Source: Clostridiales bacterium
Lineage (GTDB): Bacteria; Bacillota; Clostridia; DUOD01
Assembly: GCA_012838995.1 (NCBI GenBank)
Contig: DUOD01000048.1
Location: 1 to 64,000 of the forward strand
Direction of reading: 5' to 3'
Length of the DNA: 64,000 nt
Positions 42,245-51,344 of the stretch are shown one piece after another. The notes under the pieces are model-generated. The model was not told the origin of the DNA, ran no database searches, and saw nothing but the letters and a program-made list of their open reading frames with translations. The position numbers were made by a program, and so were the translations under genes. Position 1 is the first letter of the stretch. Each line of letters starts with the position of its first letter.

Positions 42245-42589
42245 ATGTTACAAAGGACTGGAATTATGGTACCGGATATAAAATATATATTGACCGTATT
42301 ATGTGCAATGGTACCGATGTCTTTGTTAAACGGTTTATATTCGACGGCACTGTTTTTAAACGGTATCGGCAAAACACCATTCCATTTTATAATAAATAAT
42401 AAGATGACGATTTTTTCGGTTTCCGGTTTTGCAATTATAGCAGTTATTAAAATTATAAACCGGAAAATGACAACTTCGGACCATACCGCCATAGCCGTAT
42501 TAATAACAGGTGCAGTGTCCTTAATTCCGGTCCTGACGGCGGTGTTGCTTTGGATAGGAAAAGATAAAAGTTTTTTGGAAAATATTTAA
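42245..42589 (+). CDS. Unknown small membrane protein between pyrR and pyrB
   Basis: 114 aa, not recognised. Three hydrophobic segments: YILTVLCAMVPMSLLNGLY, FSVSGFAIIAVIKII and AIAVLITGAVSLIPVLTAVLLW, with a short charged tail. ATG at 42245 with GGTGGAGG 4 nt upstream; the ORF-track TTG at 42203 would overlap pyrR. It sits where Bacillus carries the uracil permease pyrP, but is far too small to be that transporter and shows no similarity I can see. Its position behind the PyrR attenuator suggests pyrimidine-linked expression. A terminator hairpin follows. Confidence 0.65.
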   Translation: MLQRTGIMVPDIKYILTVLCAMVPMSLLNGLYSTALFLNGIGKTPFHFIINNKMTIFSVSGFAIIAVIKIINRKMTTSDHTAIAVLITGAVSLIPVLTAVLLWIGKDKSFLENI

Positions 42590-42599
42590 TAATTTAGAA

Positions 42600-42632
42600 G
42601 AGTAGTAGGTTAAACACTTACTACTCTTTTTT
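42600..42632 (+). terminator. Internal terminator/attenuator before pyrB
   Basis: GAGTAGTAGG / CTTACTACTC (10 bp, 7-nt loop) followed by six T, ending 27 nt before the pyrB start. No PyrR-binding loop is visible upstream, so it is either a leaky intra-operon terminator or a site controlled in a way I cannot see. Confidence 0.75.
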
Positions 42633-42659
42633 AAGAAAAAGTTGAGCAGGTGATGGATT

Positions 42660-43601
42660 ATGATCTTGACCAGAAAGGATATATTAGGATTAAAGGACAT
42701 AAAAAAGACGGAAATAGAAGCAATATTAAATACTGCAGAACTTATGAAATATATTTTAAAACAGGGCAACAAAAAGACGCCCCATCTCCAGGGCAAGTCA
42801 GTTATAATACTGTTTTATGAAAACAGTACCAGGACTAAACTTTCCTTTGAATTGGCCGGAAAATATATGGGCGCCAGCGTAGCAAACATCTCAGTTTCTA
42901 CCAGCAGTGTGGCCAAAGGAGAGTCCCTAATTGATACCGGAAGGACAATAGACGTTATGGGTGCCGATGTGGTTGTCATACGCCATCCCATATCGGGAGC
43001 GCCCCATCTATTGGCAAGGCATGTTAAGGCTTCCGTTATAAATGCCGGTGACGGTATGAACGAGCATCCTACACAGTCTTTATTAGATTTATTTACCATT
43101 AAAGAGAAAAAGGGCGGTTTTGAGGGGCTTAAAGTGGCTATAATAGGTGATATTTACCACAGCAGGGTTGCCAGAAGTAATATATGGAGTATGGTAAAAC
43201 TGGGTTGTGAAGTTAGTGTCTGCGGACCCAATACCTTATTGCCTCCCGACCTTGAAAAAACCGGCGTTAATGTATACAACAACGTAGAGGATGCAATAAG
43301 GGGAGCGGATGTGGTGATGGGTCTTAGGATACAAAAGGAACGGCAAAGGAGCGGTCTTTTGCCTTCCATTGACGAATATGCAAGATACTTCGGCATTAAT
43401 GAAAAAAATATAAAACTGGCCAAAAAGGATGTCCTAATAATGCATCCCGGACCGGTTAATCGTGGGGTGGAAATGACCTCGATCATAGTGGATGAAGATC
43501 GGTCTGCCATAACCGAACAGGTTACCAACGGTGTGGCCGTTAGAATGGCCTTATTATATATGCTGACCAGGAGGAGTGTTCCAGATGAAAGTATTGTTTA
43601 A
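42660..43601 (+). CDS. pyrB: Aspartate carbamoyltransferase catalytic subunit
   Basis: 313 aa. Joins carbamoyl phosphate and aspartate to carbamoyl aspartate. Carbamoyl-phosphate motif YENSTRTKLSFELAG, the HPTQSLLDL signature and GDIYHSRVARSN. ATG after CAGGTGAT. No pyrI regulatory gene follows, as usual in Firmicutes. Overlaps pyrC by 17 nt. Confidence 0.97.
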   Translation: MILTRKDILGLKDIKKTEIEAILNTAELMKYILKQGNKKTPHLQGKSVIILFYENSTRTKLSFELAGKYMGASVANISVSTSSVAKGESLIDTGRTIDVMGADVVVIRHPISGAPHLLARHVKASVINAGDGMNEHPTQSLLDLFTIKEKKGGFEGLKVAIIGDIYHSRVARSNIWSMVKLGCEVSVCGPNTLLPPDLEKTGVNVYNNVEDAIRGADVVMGLRIQKERQRSGLLPSIDEYARYFGINEKNIKLAKKDVLIMHPGPVNRGVEMTSIIVDEDRSAITEQVTNGVAVRMALLYMLTRRSVPDESIV

Positions 43602-44880
43602 AGGCGGATATGTTGCCAATGCACGGCCGGATTTATCAGGAAAGATGGATGTATTGATAGTGGACGATAGAATAGCACAATTGGCAAAGGATATAAATAT
43701 TAGCGACTGTAAGGTAATAAATATAGAAGGCAAAACCCTCCTTCCCGGACTTATAGACGTCCATTGCCACCTTAGGGATCCGGGATATGAGTACAAAGAA
43801 AACATTGCCACAGGCACCAGAAGCGCTGCCATGGGCGGCTTTACTACCATTGCCTGTATGGCCAATACCCAACCGGTGGCGGACAACAGAGCGGTGATAG
43901 ATTATATAAAAAAGAAGGTCAAGGCAGAAGGAGTGGTAAAGGTAATGCCCATCGGCAGTATTACCAAAAATCTTGAAGGTAAAGAACTGTCCTTGATGGG
44001 TGAAATGAAGGAAGCCGGCATAATAGCCGTTTCCGATGATGGTAAAACGGTTATGGACGGGCATTTAATGTTAAAGGCCATGGAATATGCTTCCAACTTC
44101 GATCTGCCGGTAATCTGTCATTGTGAGGATGCTTCCATAGCAAGGGATGGGGTGGTTAACATGGGATATATCTCCACCATCACCGGGCTGAGGGGTATAA
44201 GCCGGGTAGCAGAGGATGCTATTGTGGCAAGGGACCTCATGCTGGCCGGTGAGACGGGTGCCCATGTACATATAGCCCATGTCAGCACCGCTGGATCGGT
44301 GGAGCTGATAAAGACAGCCAAGGACAAGGGCATAAGGGTTACATGCGAAACTGCGCCCCATTACTTCAGCCTGACCGAGAAGGCGGTGGAAAATTTCGAT
44401 ACCTTTGCTAAGGTTAACCCACCTTTAAGAACGGAGGAAGACGTACAGGCCATAAAACAGGCCTTAAAGGATGGGATAATTGACATAATCGCCACCGACC
44501 ATGCTCCCCACCATTTGGATGAAAAACTGGTGGAGTTCGACCTGGCAGCCTTTGGAATATCCGGGCTGGAAACTGCCTTGGCCTTGGGCGTTACCGAACT
44601 GGTTGAATCGGGGGTAATGGATATACATGGTTTGGTGGATAAAATGTCCTATACACCGGCCAGGATTTTCAAACTTCCGGGCGGGATAATACAAGAAGAC
44701 ACCCCTGCCGATATCGTTGTGGTGGATCTTAAGAAAAGTTATGAGATAGACGCCGATAAATTTGTATCCCTGGGCAAGAATACCCCCTTTAACGGTAAGA
44801 AAGTGAAGGGTAAAGTTGAATATACCATGGTATCGGGGCAGTTGGTTGTATCCCGTGGAGTTTTAGGAGGAAACAAATGA
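43585..44880 (+). CDS. pyrC: Dihydroorotase
   Basis: 431 aa, class I dihydroorotase. Metal-binding motif DVHCHLRDPGYEYKE, SDDGKTVMDG region, CHCEDASI, and catalytic IATDHAPHH. Cyclises carbamoyl aspartate to dihydroorotate. The ATG at 43585 has AGGAGG about 10 nt upstream; the ORF-track GTG at 43576 lies within the ribosome site. Overlaps pyrF by ATGA. Confidence 0.97.
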   Translation: MKVLFKGGYVANARPDLSGKMDVLIVDDRIAQLAKDINISDCKVINIEGKTLLPGLIDVHCHLRDPGYEYKENIATGTRSAAMGGFTTIACMANTQPVADNRAVIDYIKKKVKAEGVVKVMPIGSITKNLEGKELSLMGEMKEAGIIAVSDDGKTVMDGHLMLKAMEYASNFDLPVICHCEDASIARDGVVNMGYISTITGLRGISRVAEDAIVARDLMLAGETGAHVHIAHVSTAGSVELIKTAKDKGIRVTCETAPHYFSLTEKAVENFDTFAKVNPPLRTEEDVQAIKQALKDGIIDIIATDHAPHHLDEKLVEFDLAAFGISGLETALALGVTELVESGVMDIHGLVDKMSYTPARIFKLPGGIIQEDTPADIVVVDLKKSYEIDADKFVSLGKNTPFNGKKVKGKVEYTMVSGQLVVSRGVLGGNK

Positions 44881-45809
44881 TTATAGATAGGTTAATGGAA
44901 AAAATAGATGAGTTAAAAAATCCGACGGTCATCGGTTTGGATACTAGGTTGGATTATCTGCCGGATTATATACTGGAAAAATGGGGACTGATATCCGGCA
45001 AAGCTACCATGGATAATGCTGCCGAAGCGGTTTTGGAGTTTAACAAGACCATAGTGGATAATATTTATGACATTGTACCTGCGGTAAAAATACAGATTGC
45101 CTGTTATGAAATGCTGGGATTGCCCGGTCTTTCGGTCTTCAATCGTACGGTGGATTATTGCCGGGACAAGGGATTGATAGTGATAGGCGACGCCAAGCGT
45201 AACGATATAGGTTCCACTGCCCGGGAATACGCAAGGGCCTTCCTAGGAGAGACACAGTTTGGGGACCTGGTGTTGGGTCGTGCCTTTCCGGTTGATTTTT
45301 TGACGGTAAATCCTTATTTGGGATATGACGGCGTACAGCCCTTTATAGAATGCTGCAAGAAGTATAATAAGGGGATTTTTGTACTGGCCAAGACGTCAAA
45401 CGCCAGTTCGTGCCAGATACAGGATTTAAAGACCCAGGATGAGAGGGTGTTTCAGGCAGTGGCACGGCTTATACACGAGTGGGGAAGGGAACTGGTGGGC
45501 AAAAACGGTTATAGCTGCGTAGGTGCGGTAGTAGGCGCTACCTATCCTGAGCAGGCAAGAATACTAAGGGCATCCATGCCCCATACCTTTTTCTTGGTAC
45601 CTGGATACGGTGCCCAGGGCGGAAAAGCTGAGGACATTGCCCTTTGTTTTGATAATCAGGGTAGGGGTGCAATAGTCAATGCCTCCAGAAGTATATTATG
45701 CTCCTACCGAGCCGATAGATGGAAGGATAAATTTACGTCCGAAGAATTTGGCCAAGCGGCCAGGGCCGAGGCCTTAAGGATGCGAGATGATATAACCCGG
45801 TACTTATAG
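44877..45809 (+). CDS. pyrF: Orotidine 5'-phosphate decarboxylase (type 2)
   Basis: 310 aa, longer type-2 form. Catalytic Lys/Asp motif VIGDAKRNDIGSTAREY, FLTVNPYLGYDGVQPF and the phosphate-binding end LVPGYGAQGG. Makes UMP, the end product and PyrR co-regulator. ATGA overlap with pyrC. Followed by a 303-nt gene-free segment before carB. Confidence 0.97.
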   Translation: MIIDRLMEKIDELKNPTVIGLDTRLDYLPDYILEKWGLISGKATMDNAAEAVLEFNKTIVDNIYDIVPAVKIQIACYEMLGLPGLSVFNRTVDYCRDKGLIVIGDAKRNDIGSTAREYARAFLGETQFGDLVLGRAFPVDFLTVNPYLGYDGVQPFIECCKKYNKGIFVLAKTSNASSCQIQDLKTQDERVFQAVARLIHEWGRELVGKNGYSCVGAVVGATYPEQARILRASMPHTFFLVPGYGAQGGKAEDIALCFDNQGRGAIVNASRSILCSYRADRWKDKFTSEEFGQAARAEALRMRDDITRYL

Positions 45810-46112
45810 TTTTACCTATGTATACATGCCAGAAGGAGTATAGTTATGGAACTGTTATTAGCAAAAATAGGCTGATATTGGCTTATTAGTGTAGATAAAT
45901 TTTTCCCAAAAAGTTTATATAGCGTCTTTTTTGCAGCATAACGGAAAGACGGGGCCAGCGCTGCGAACGTTTGCCCTAAAGAAGTGGAATGTCAGTCAAC
46001 GATTGGGATTTAAGGGAGACGAAAGAAGTAACATAAAAAGATCTTATAAACGAACTTTAGATCAAGAACAAAGTCGGGGCAGAACAATACATCTGAAGGG
46101 AGACATGCATGC
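45810..46112. other. Gene-free 303-nt segment between pyrF and carB (carA expected here)
   Basis: No carA-like sequence is present. The segment contains a nine-codon ATG ORF at 45846-45875 with GAAGGAG upstream, a small hairpin AATAGGC/GCTTATT at about 45871-45892, and a perfect CGTCTTT/AAAGACG pair (45923-45929, 45945-45951). The ORF-track frame 45931-46167 overlaps carB and looks random. It may be a structured leader, a decayed remnant or spacer. Confidence 0.6.
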
Positions 46113-49100
46113 ATGCCAAGAGATAAGGACATCAAGAAGGTATTGGTTATCGGATCGGGGCCTATAATAATAGGACAGGCCGCCGAGTTTGACTATGCAG
46201 GCACCCAGGCCTGTAAGGCGTTGACGGAAGAGGGAATAGAGGTTGTGCTTATAAACAGCAATCCGGCTACTATAATGACTGATACCAACATAGCACAAAA
46301 CATATATATTGAACCCATGGTTCCGGAAGTGGTAAAAAATATTATTAAAAAGGAAAAGCCGGACAGTATACTGCCCACCCTGGGCGGCCAGACCGGTTTG
46401 AACCTGGCCATGGAACTTGCTGAGGATGGTTTTTTGGACAGGGAAGGTATTAGGCTGCTGGGTACTTCCATGGCTGCCATAAAAAAGGCCGAGGACAGGG
46501 AAGCCTTTAAAACCACCATGGAATCCATCAACCAGCCTGTCATTGAAAGCGTGATTGCAAGGGATATTGAACAGGCCCGCCGCTTTGCATTGTCCGTCGG
46601 TTTTCCCCTGGTGGTAAGGCCGGCCTATACCTTAGGCGGTACCGGCGGCGGTAGCGTGTATAACATGGAACAGCTGGAAAAAGTTGCGGCGGACGGTCTG
46701 AGGGCCAGTAGGGTGCACCAGATATTGCTGGAAAAATCCGTTGCCGGGTGGAAGGAAATAGAGTATGAAGTCATCCGGGACAGCAAGGGCAACTGTATAG
46801 CCGTGTGTAACATGGAAAACTTTGATCCGGTGGGAGTGCATACCGGTGACAGTATTGTAGTGGCACCCTCCCTGACCCTGACCACGAAACAGTGTCAAAT
46901 GCTCAAATCGGCTTCCTTCGACATAGTGGAGGAATTATCGATAGAGGGTGGGTGCAATGTACAGTTTGCCCTCCATCCCCAAAGGGATGATTATTTCATA
47001 ATAGAGGTAAACCCCAGGCTGAGCAGGTCCAGTGCCTTGGCCTCCAAGGCCACCGGTTATCCCATAGCCAGGATAGCGACGAAAATCGCCATTGGCTATA
47101 CCCTGGACGAGCTGAAAAACGAGGCCACCGGCACATCCTTTGCCGGTTTTGAGCCCAAGCTGGACTATGTGGTAACAAAGATACCTAAATGGCCTTTCGA
47201 TAAGTTTTTAATGGCCCAAAAGAGCCTGGGTACTAAAATGAAGGCTACCGGTGAGGTAATGGCAATCGGCGCCACCTTTGAAGAAAGTCTGCTTAAGGCT
47301 GTACGTTCCCTGGAACTGGGACATTTTTCCCTGGACAGGCAGGATTTGAAAGAACTAAAGGATGAACAGTTGATTGAAGGTATTAAGTCGGTCAACGATG
47401 AACGGTTGTTTCTGATAGCCGAAGCCTTAAGAAGGGGTATGGACATCGATGATATTCACCGGTGGACCATGATAGACAAGTTCTTTATCAATAAAATTAA
47501 AGATATTGTGGATTTAGAGGAAGAGGTCAAGGCCTGTGATCTGGATAAAATTGACCGGCAGTTAATGTTACGGGCTAAGAAGGCGGGTTTTTCCGACGGG
47601 GCCATTGCCAAGTGGCACGGTGTCCCTGAAGCCAAGGTGCGGGCAATGCGAAAGGCTATGGGTATTTATCCGGGTTACGGTAAGGTCCGGGTTCATGTAC
47701 CCAACACCTCCGCTATCAGCCCCTACTTCTACTCCTCTTATAACTTAACGGACAAATCCCCTGCCGGACATACAAAGAAAGTAGTGGTGCTGGGCTCCGG
47801 TCCCATTCGAATAGGCCAGGGCATAGAATTTGACTATTGTTGCGTTCATTGTGCTTGGGCCGCCCGAGAACTGGGGTACCAGACTATAATGATAAACAAT
47901 AACCCGGAAACGGTGAGCACCGATTTCGACACTTCAGATAAGCTATATTTTGAGCCCCTTACTCTGGAAGACGTGCTAAATATTATCGATGTTGAACAAC
48001 CCAAGGGCGTGGTGGTGCAATTTGGCGGGCAGACGGCCATAAAGCTTACCCAAGGCCTGTACAAGGCAGGTGTGGATATCCTGGGTACCCATCCCACGTC
48101 CATAAACGATGCCGAGGACAGGGAAGAATTTGATAAACTCCTCTCCCGATTGAACATTAAAAGGCCCAAGGGTATCACGGTAACCACTATCCAACAGGCG
48201 GTGGACGGAGCGGAAAAATTAGGTTTTCCGGTGTTGGTACGGCCGTCCTATGTATTGGGAGGCCAGGGTATGGAAATAGCCCATTCGGTAGAGGATATAA
48301 AAAATTACATGGCAATTGTAAACAGGATAGAGCAAGAGCATCCCGTATTGATAGATAAATATCTTGTGGGCAAGGAAATAGAGGTGGACGCAATATGTGA
48401 CGGCCAAGATATCCTCATACCCGGTATTATGGAGCATATCGAAAGGGCGGGGGTCCATTCCGGGGACAGTATATCGGTGTATCCTGCCGTTAGTCTAAAC
48501 CAGTGTCAAAGGGAAAAAATCGAGGAATATACCCGGAAGATAGCACTGGAGTTAAAAGTCATCGGTCTTATCAATATACAGTTTGTAATATATAATGACG
48601 AGGTTTATATAATAGAGGTAAATCCTCGATCCAGCCGGACGGTGCCTTATATCAGCAAAGTAACCGGCGTGCCCATGGTAAGCCTGGCCACCAGAATGGT
48701 TTTGGGGCATACCCTAAAGGAGGCCGGATACGGTACCGGTCTGTATCCCGAAAAGGACATGTTTGCCGTTAAGGTGCCGGTTTTCTCCATGGACAAACTG
48801 CCGGATACCGAGATAAGCCTGGGACCGGAAATGAAATCCACGGGTGAGGTATTGGGTATGGCTCCTTCGCTGCCTCAGGCGCTGTTTAAGGGTTTAACCG
48901 CGGCAGGAGTGAAGCTTGACGGTAAGGACAGGCGGAAAATTTTGATGACGGTGGCTGATGCAGATAAACAGGAGCTTGTACAAATAGCCGAACGGTTTTC
49001 CAAACTGGGATACGAACTGGTAGCCACCGGCGGTACAGCCCGGGTTCTGAACTTTAACCACATACCCACCAGCGTGGTACCTAAGCTCAAAGAGGGAAGT

Positions 49101-49334
49101 AACCGGATAGTGGATATGATCTTTAGCGGTGAGATAGGACTGGTAATAAACACACCCACACGGGGTCGCGAGCCCCAGCGGGACGGGTTTAAGATAAGGC
49201 GAACTTCGGTGGAGAGTTCCATACCATGCATCACTTCTTTAGATACTGCTGCGGTATTGGTACAATGCTTGGAAGGGGATATGGACATTGAAAACATTGA
49301 GCCCATTAACTTAAGGAAAATAGGTGATAAATGA
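46113..49334 (+). CDS. carB: Carbamoyl-phosphate synthase large subunit
   Basis: 1073 aa. Makes carbamoyl phosphate from bicarbonate, two ATP and ammonia supplied by CarA. Two homologous ATP-grasp halves: IGSGPIIIGQAAEFDYAGTQ near the start and LGSGPIRIGQGIEFDYCCVH at about residue 559. EVNPRLSRSSALASKATGYP and EVNPRSSRTVPYISKVTGVP mark the active sites. The C-terminal MGS-like allosteric domain starts at about residue 940. ATG at 46113 in ATGCATGCATG, with AAGGGAG upstream. CarA is not encoded next to it or elsewhere in the window. Confidence 0.97.
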   Translation: MPRDKDIKKVLVIGSGPIIIGQAAEFDYAGTQACKALTEEGIEVVLINSNPATIMTDTNIAQNIYIEPMVPEVVKNIIKKEKPDSILPTLGGQTGLNLAMELAEDGFLDREGIRLLGTSMAAIKKAEDREAFKTTMESINQPVIESVIARDIEQARRFALSVGFPLVVRPAYTLGGTGGGSVYNMEQLEKVAADGLRASRVHQILLEKSVAGWKEIEYEVIRDSKGNCIAVCNMENFDPVGVHTGDSIVVAPSLTLTTKQCQMLKSASFDIVEELSIEGGCNVQFALHPQRDDYFIIEVNPRLSRSSALASKATGYPIARIATKIAIGYTLDELKNEATGTSFAGFEPKLDYVVTKIPKWPFDKFLMAQKSLGTKMKATGEVMAIGATFEESLLKAVRSLELGHFSLDRQDLKELKDEQLIEGIKSVNDERLFLIAEALRRGMDIDDIHRWTMIDKFFINKIKDIVDLEEEVKACDLDKIDRQLMLRAKKAGFSDGAIAKWHGVPEAKVRAMRKAMGIYPGYGKVRVHVPNTSAISPYFYSSYNLTDKSPAGHTKKVVVLGSGPIRIGQGIEFDYCCVHCAWAARELGYQTIMINNNPETVSTDFDTSDKLYFEPLTLEDVLNIIDVEQPKGVVVQFGGQTAIKLTQGLYKAGVDILGTHPTSINDAEDREEFDKLLSRLNIKRPKGITVTTIQQAVDGAEKLGFPVLVRPSYVLGGQGMEIAHSVEDIKNYMAIVNRIEQEHPVLIDKYLVGKEIEVDAICDGQDILIPGIMEHIERAGVHSGDSISVYPAVSLNQCQREKIEEYTRKIALELKVIGLINIQFVIYNDEVYIIEVNPRSSRTVPYISKVTGVPMVSLATRMVLGHTLKEAGYGTGLYPEKDMFAVKVPVFSMDKLPDTEISLGPEMKSTGEVLGMAPSLPQALFKGLTAAGVKLDGKDRRKILMTVADADKQELVQIAERFSKLGYELVATGGTARVLNFNHIPTSVVPKLKEGSNRIVDMIFSGEIGLVINTPTRGREPQRDGFKIRRTSVESSIPCITSLDTAAVLVQCLEGDMDIENIEPINLRKIGDK

Positions 49335-50116
49335 TGACAAACACCATTTGCAGGGTCGAGTATAACGATTATATCAACAAAAACATAAAAAAGATGGGTA
49401 TTTCAGGCATTGAACATAAAAGGGAAGTGCTGCCCGGCCAGTTTCTTCATATAAAACCCGGCAGTGACTACCACGGTCTGCTCCTTAGAAGGCCCATCAG
49501 CATAAGCGATGTACTGCCCTCCACCGGAATTATGGAGATTATATATCTAATAAAGGGTCCGGGCACTGCCGAACTGTCCAGGTTAAAGCCCGGTGACGGG
49601 GTGGATGTACTAGGTCCTTTGGGCAACGGTCTTGTGTTGGACGATAACGTAAAAAATTTGTTGCTCATCGGCGGGGGTATGGGTGTAGCCCCCCTTTTAT
49701 ACGCCGCCAGGTACTATAAACACCTGTCCTTAAACGGTATCTTCGGCTGGAGGGATACCGGCAGCTTAATACCCCTGGGCGCAGCAAAAGATTTTATGGA
49801 CAGGGTATATATTTGTACCCAGGACGGGAGCACGGGTCATAGGGGATTGGTAACCGATATATTCTGTGAAAGGGTGGAGGATATAAGGCCTGATATGGTT
49901 TTTGCCTGTGGTCCTGTCGCCATGCTCAAGGAGGTACAAAGGTTATGTACCCGGTTTGGGCTGGACAGTCGGTTCAGCATGGAGGAGCGGATGGGTTGCG
50001 GCGTGGGCAGCTGCATGACATGCGCTTGTAAGATAGAACGGGACGGTAATTGGCAATACGAAAGGGTATGCTGCGACGGACCGGTATTTAACGGACAAAG
50101 GGTGGTGTTTGATTGA
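49331..50116 (+). CDS. pyrK: Dihydroorotate dehydrogenase electron transfer subunit PyrK
   Basis: 261 aa. Transfers electrons from PyrD to NAD. FAD site RRPISISD, NAD site LIGGGMGVAPLL, and the C-terminal [2Fe-2S] cysteines in CGVGSCMTCACKIERDG and VCCDGPVF. ATG at 49331 overlaps the carB stop (ATGA); a second ATG at 49334 is possible. Together with the next gene it makes the PyrDK type 1B complex. Confidence 0.96.
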   Translation: MMTNTICRVEYNDYINKNIKKMGISGIEHKREVLPGQFLHIKPGSDYHGLLLRRPISISDVLPSTGIMEIIYLIKGPGTAELSRLKPGDGVDVLGPLGNGLVLDDNVKNLLLIGGGMGVAPLLYAARYYKHLSLNGIFGWRDTGSLIPLGAAKDFMDRVYICTQDGSTGHRGLVTDIFCERVEDIRPDMVFACGPVAMLKEVQRLCTRFGLDSRFSMEERMGCGVGSCMTCACKIERDGNWQYERVCCDGPVFNGQRVVFD

Positions 50117-51028
50117 ATGGATATTAATACAACCGTCGACATAGCCGGGGTAACCTTCAAAAACCCGGTGATAGCCGCTTCGGGTACCTTCGGCTACGGT
50201 AGGGAGCACGTGGATTATATGGATTTAAACAAGATAGGCGGTATATCGGTATCGGGCTTGACCTTGGAGCCCAGGAATGGTAATCCTCCTCCTAGGATAG
50301 TAGAGACCCCTTCGGGCATCATTAACAGTGTGGGCCTACAAAATCCCGGTGTGGAGTATTTTATAAATCATCAACTTCCCTGGTTGAAAGAATATGATAC
50401 CCGCATTATTGTTAATATTGCCGGCAATACCGTTGAAGAATACTGCCAGATAGCAGACAGGTTCAATGGTACTGACGTAGACATGCTGGAGCTTAATATA
50501 TCCTGTCCCAATGTAAAGCAAGGCGGTATTGCCTTTGGAACGCAGCCCGTCATGGTGGAGGAAATAACCTCGGCCGTGAAAAGATATACCCAATACCCCC
50601 TGGTGGTGAAGTTATCGCCCAATGTGGGTGATATAGTGGCCATTGCCCGGGCTGCCCAGGCAGGCGGTGCCGATGCCTTGTCCCTTATCAATACTATAAC
50701 TGCCATGGCGGTGGATATAGAAAACAAAAGACCCATGCTTGAAAACGTTATCGGAGGTCTGTCCGGTCCGGCTATAAAACCCATTGCCTTGCGCATGGTA
50801 TGGCAGGTATGCAACAGCGTGGATATACCTGTTATTGGTATGGGCGGCATAATGAACGGCAGGGATGCGGTGGAATTTATGATGGTGGGAGCCAGGGCAG
50901 TTGCCGTGGGTACTGCCAACCTTATCCATCCCGATGCCTGTGTCCGGGTATTGAAAGGTGTAGAGCAATATATGACAACGGCCGGCGTTAAGGATATCAG
51001 GGATATAATAGGCATTATAAAGACATAA
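50117..51028 (+). CDS. pyrD: Dihydroorotate dehydrogenase B (NAD+), catalytic subunit
   Basis: 303 aa, FMN TIM barrel, class 1B. Catalytic Cys in LELNISCPNVKQGG; SVGLQNPG near the substrate loop; FMN-binding GMGGIMNGRDAVEFMM. Oxidises dihydroorotate to orotate using NAD through PyrK. ATG immediately follows the pyrK stop codon. A 316-nt gap without a clear gene separates it from pyrE. Confidence 0.97.
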   Translation: MDINTTVDIAGVTFKNPVIAASGTFGYGREHVDYMDLNKIGGISVSGLTLEPRNGNPPPRIVETPSGIINSVGLQNPGVEYFINHQLPWLKEYDTRIIVNIAGNTVEEYCQIADRFNGTDVDMLELNISCPNVKQGGIAFGTQPVMVEEITSAVKRYTQYPLVVKLSPNVGDIVAIARAAQAGGADALSLINTITAMAVDIENKRPMLENVIGGLSGPAIKPIALRMVWQVCNSVDIPVIGMGGIMNGRDAVEFMMVGARAVAVGTANLIHPDACVRVLKGVEQYMTTAGVKDIRDIIGIIKT

Positions 51029-51344
51029 TCCATGGGTAAAATCGATATTCTTTCTCGTTTAAACCGCCAAAACATGTAGCTTAAAAGTTAGGCAGGAATT
51101 GACAGGGCTTAATGGGAAAAGATAAGAATATTGAAAAGTGAACAGGCATAATTAGAAGAAATAAGAGCAGTGAGAACGGATAGGGAGTAGCATAGGGTGA
51201 AAGTACAGTATCCTATGATATCCTATTAGAAACAATGCAGGATATGTCCGAGCAACAGGATATAAAAGACAATGGAATATTCCCCGATATACCATTTAAA
51301 AACTGTCGGAATATGGGAGAAAAATATGGAAGGTTGTGATAAAA
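51029..51344. other. Non-coding segment between pyrD and pyrE
   Basis: No supported ORF. Local inverted repeats are CATAGG/CCTATG (about 51192-51218) and ATATCCT/AGGATAT (about 51219-51246), with a further direct copy AGGATAT shortly after. A TTGACA at 51098-51103 has only a poor -10 (ATAAGA, 18 nt on). It may hold an internal promoter or an RNA structure influencing pyrE. Confidence 0.5.

Noticed and set aside
45931-46167. 78-aa ORF overlapping the carB start
   Set aside because: No ribosome site or family resemblance, very basic chance-like composition, and it runs 55 nt into carB in another frame.
51098-51127. TTGACA in the pyrD-pyrE gap as a pyrE promoter
   Set aside because: The -35 is perfect but the best -10 (ATAAGA at 18 nt) matches poorly; mentioned only as a possibility.
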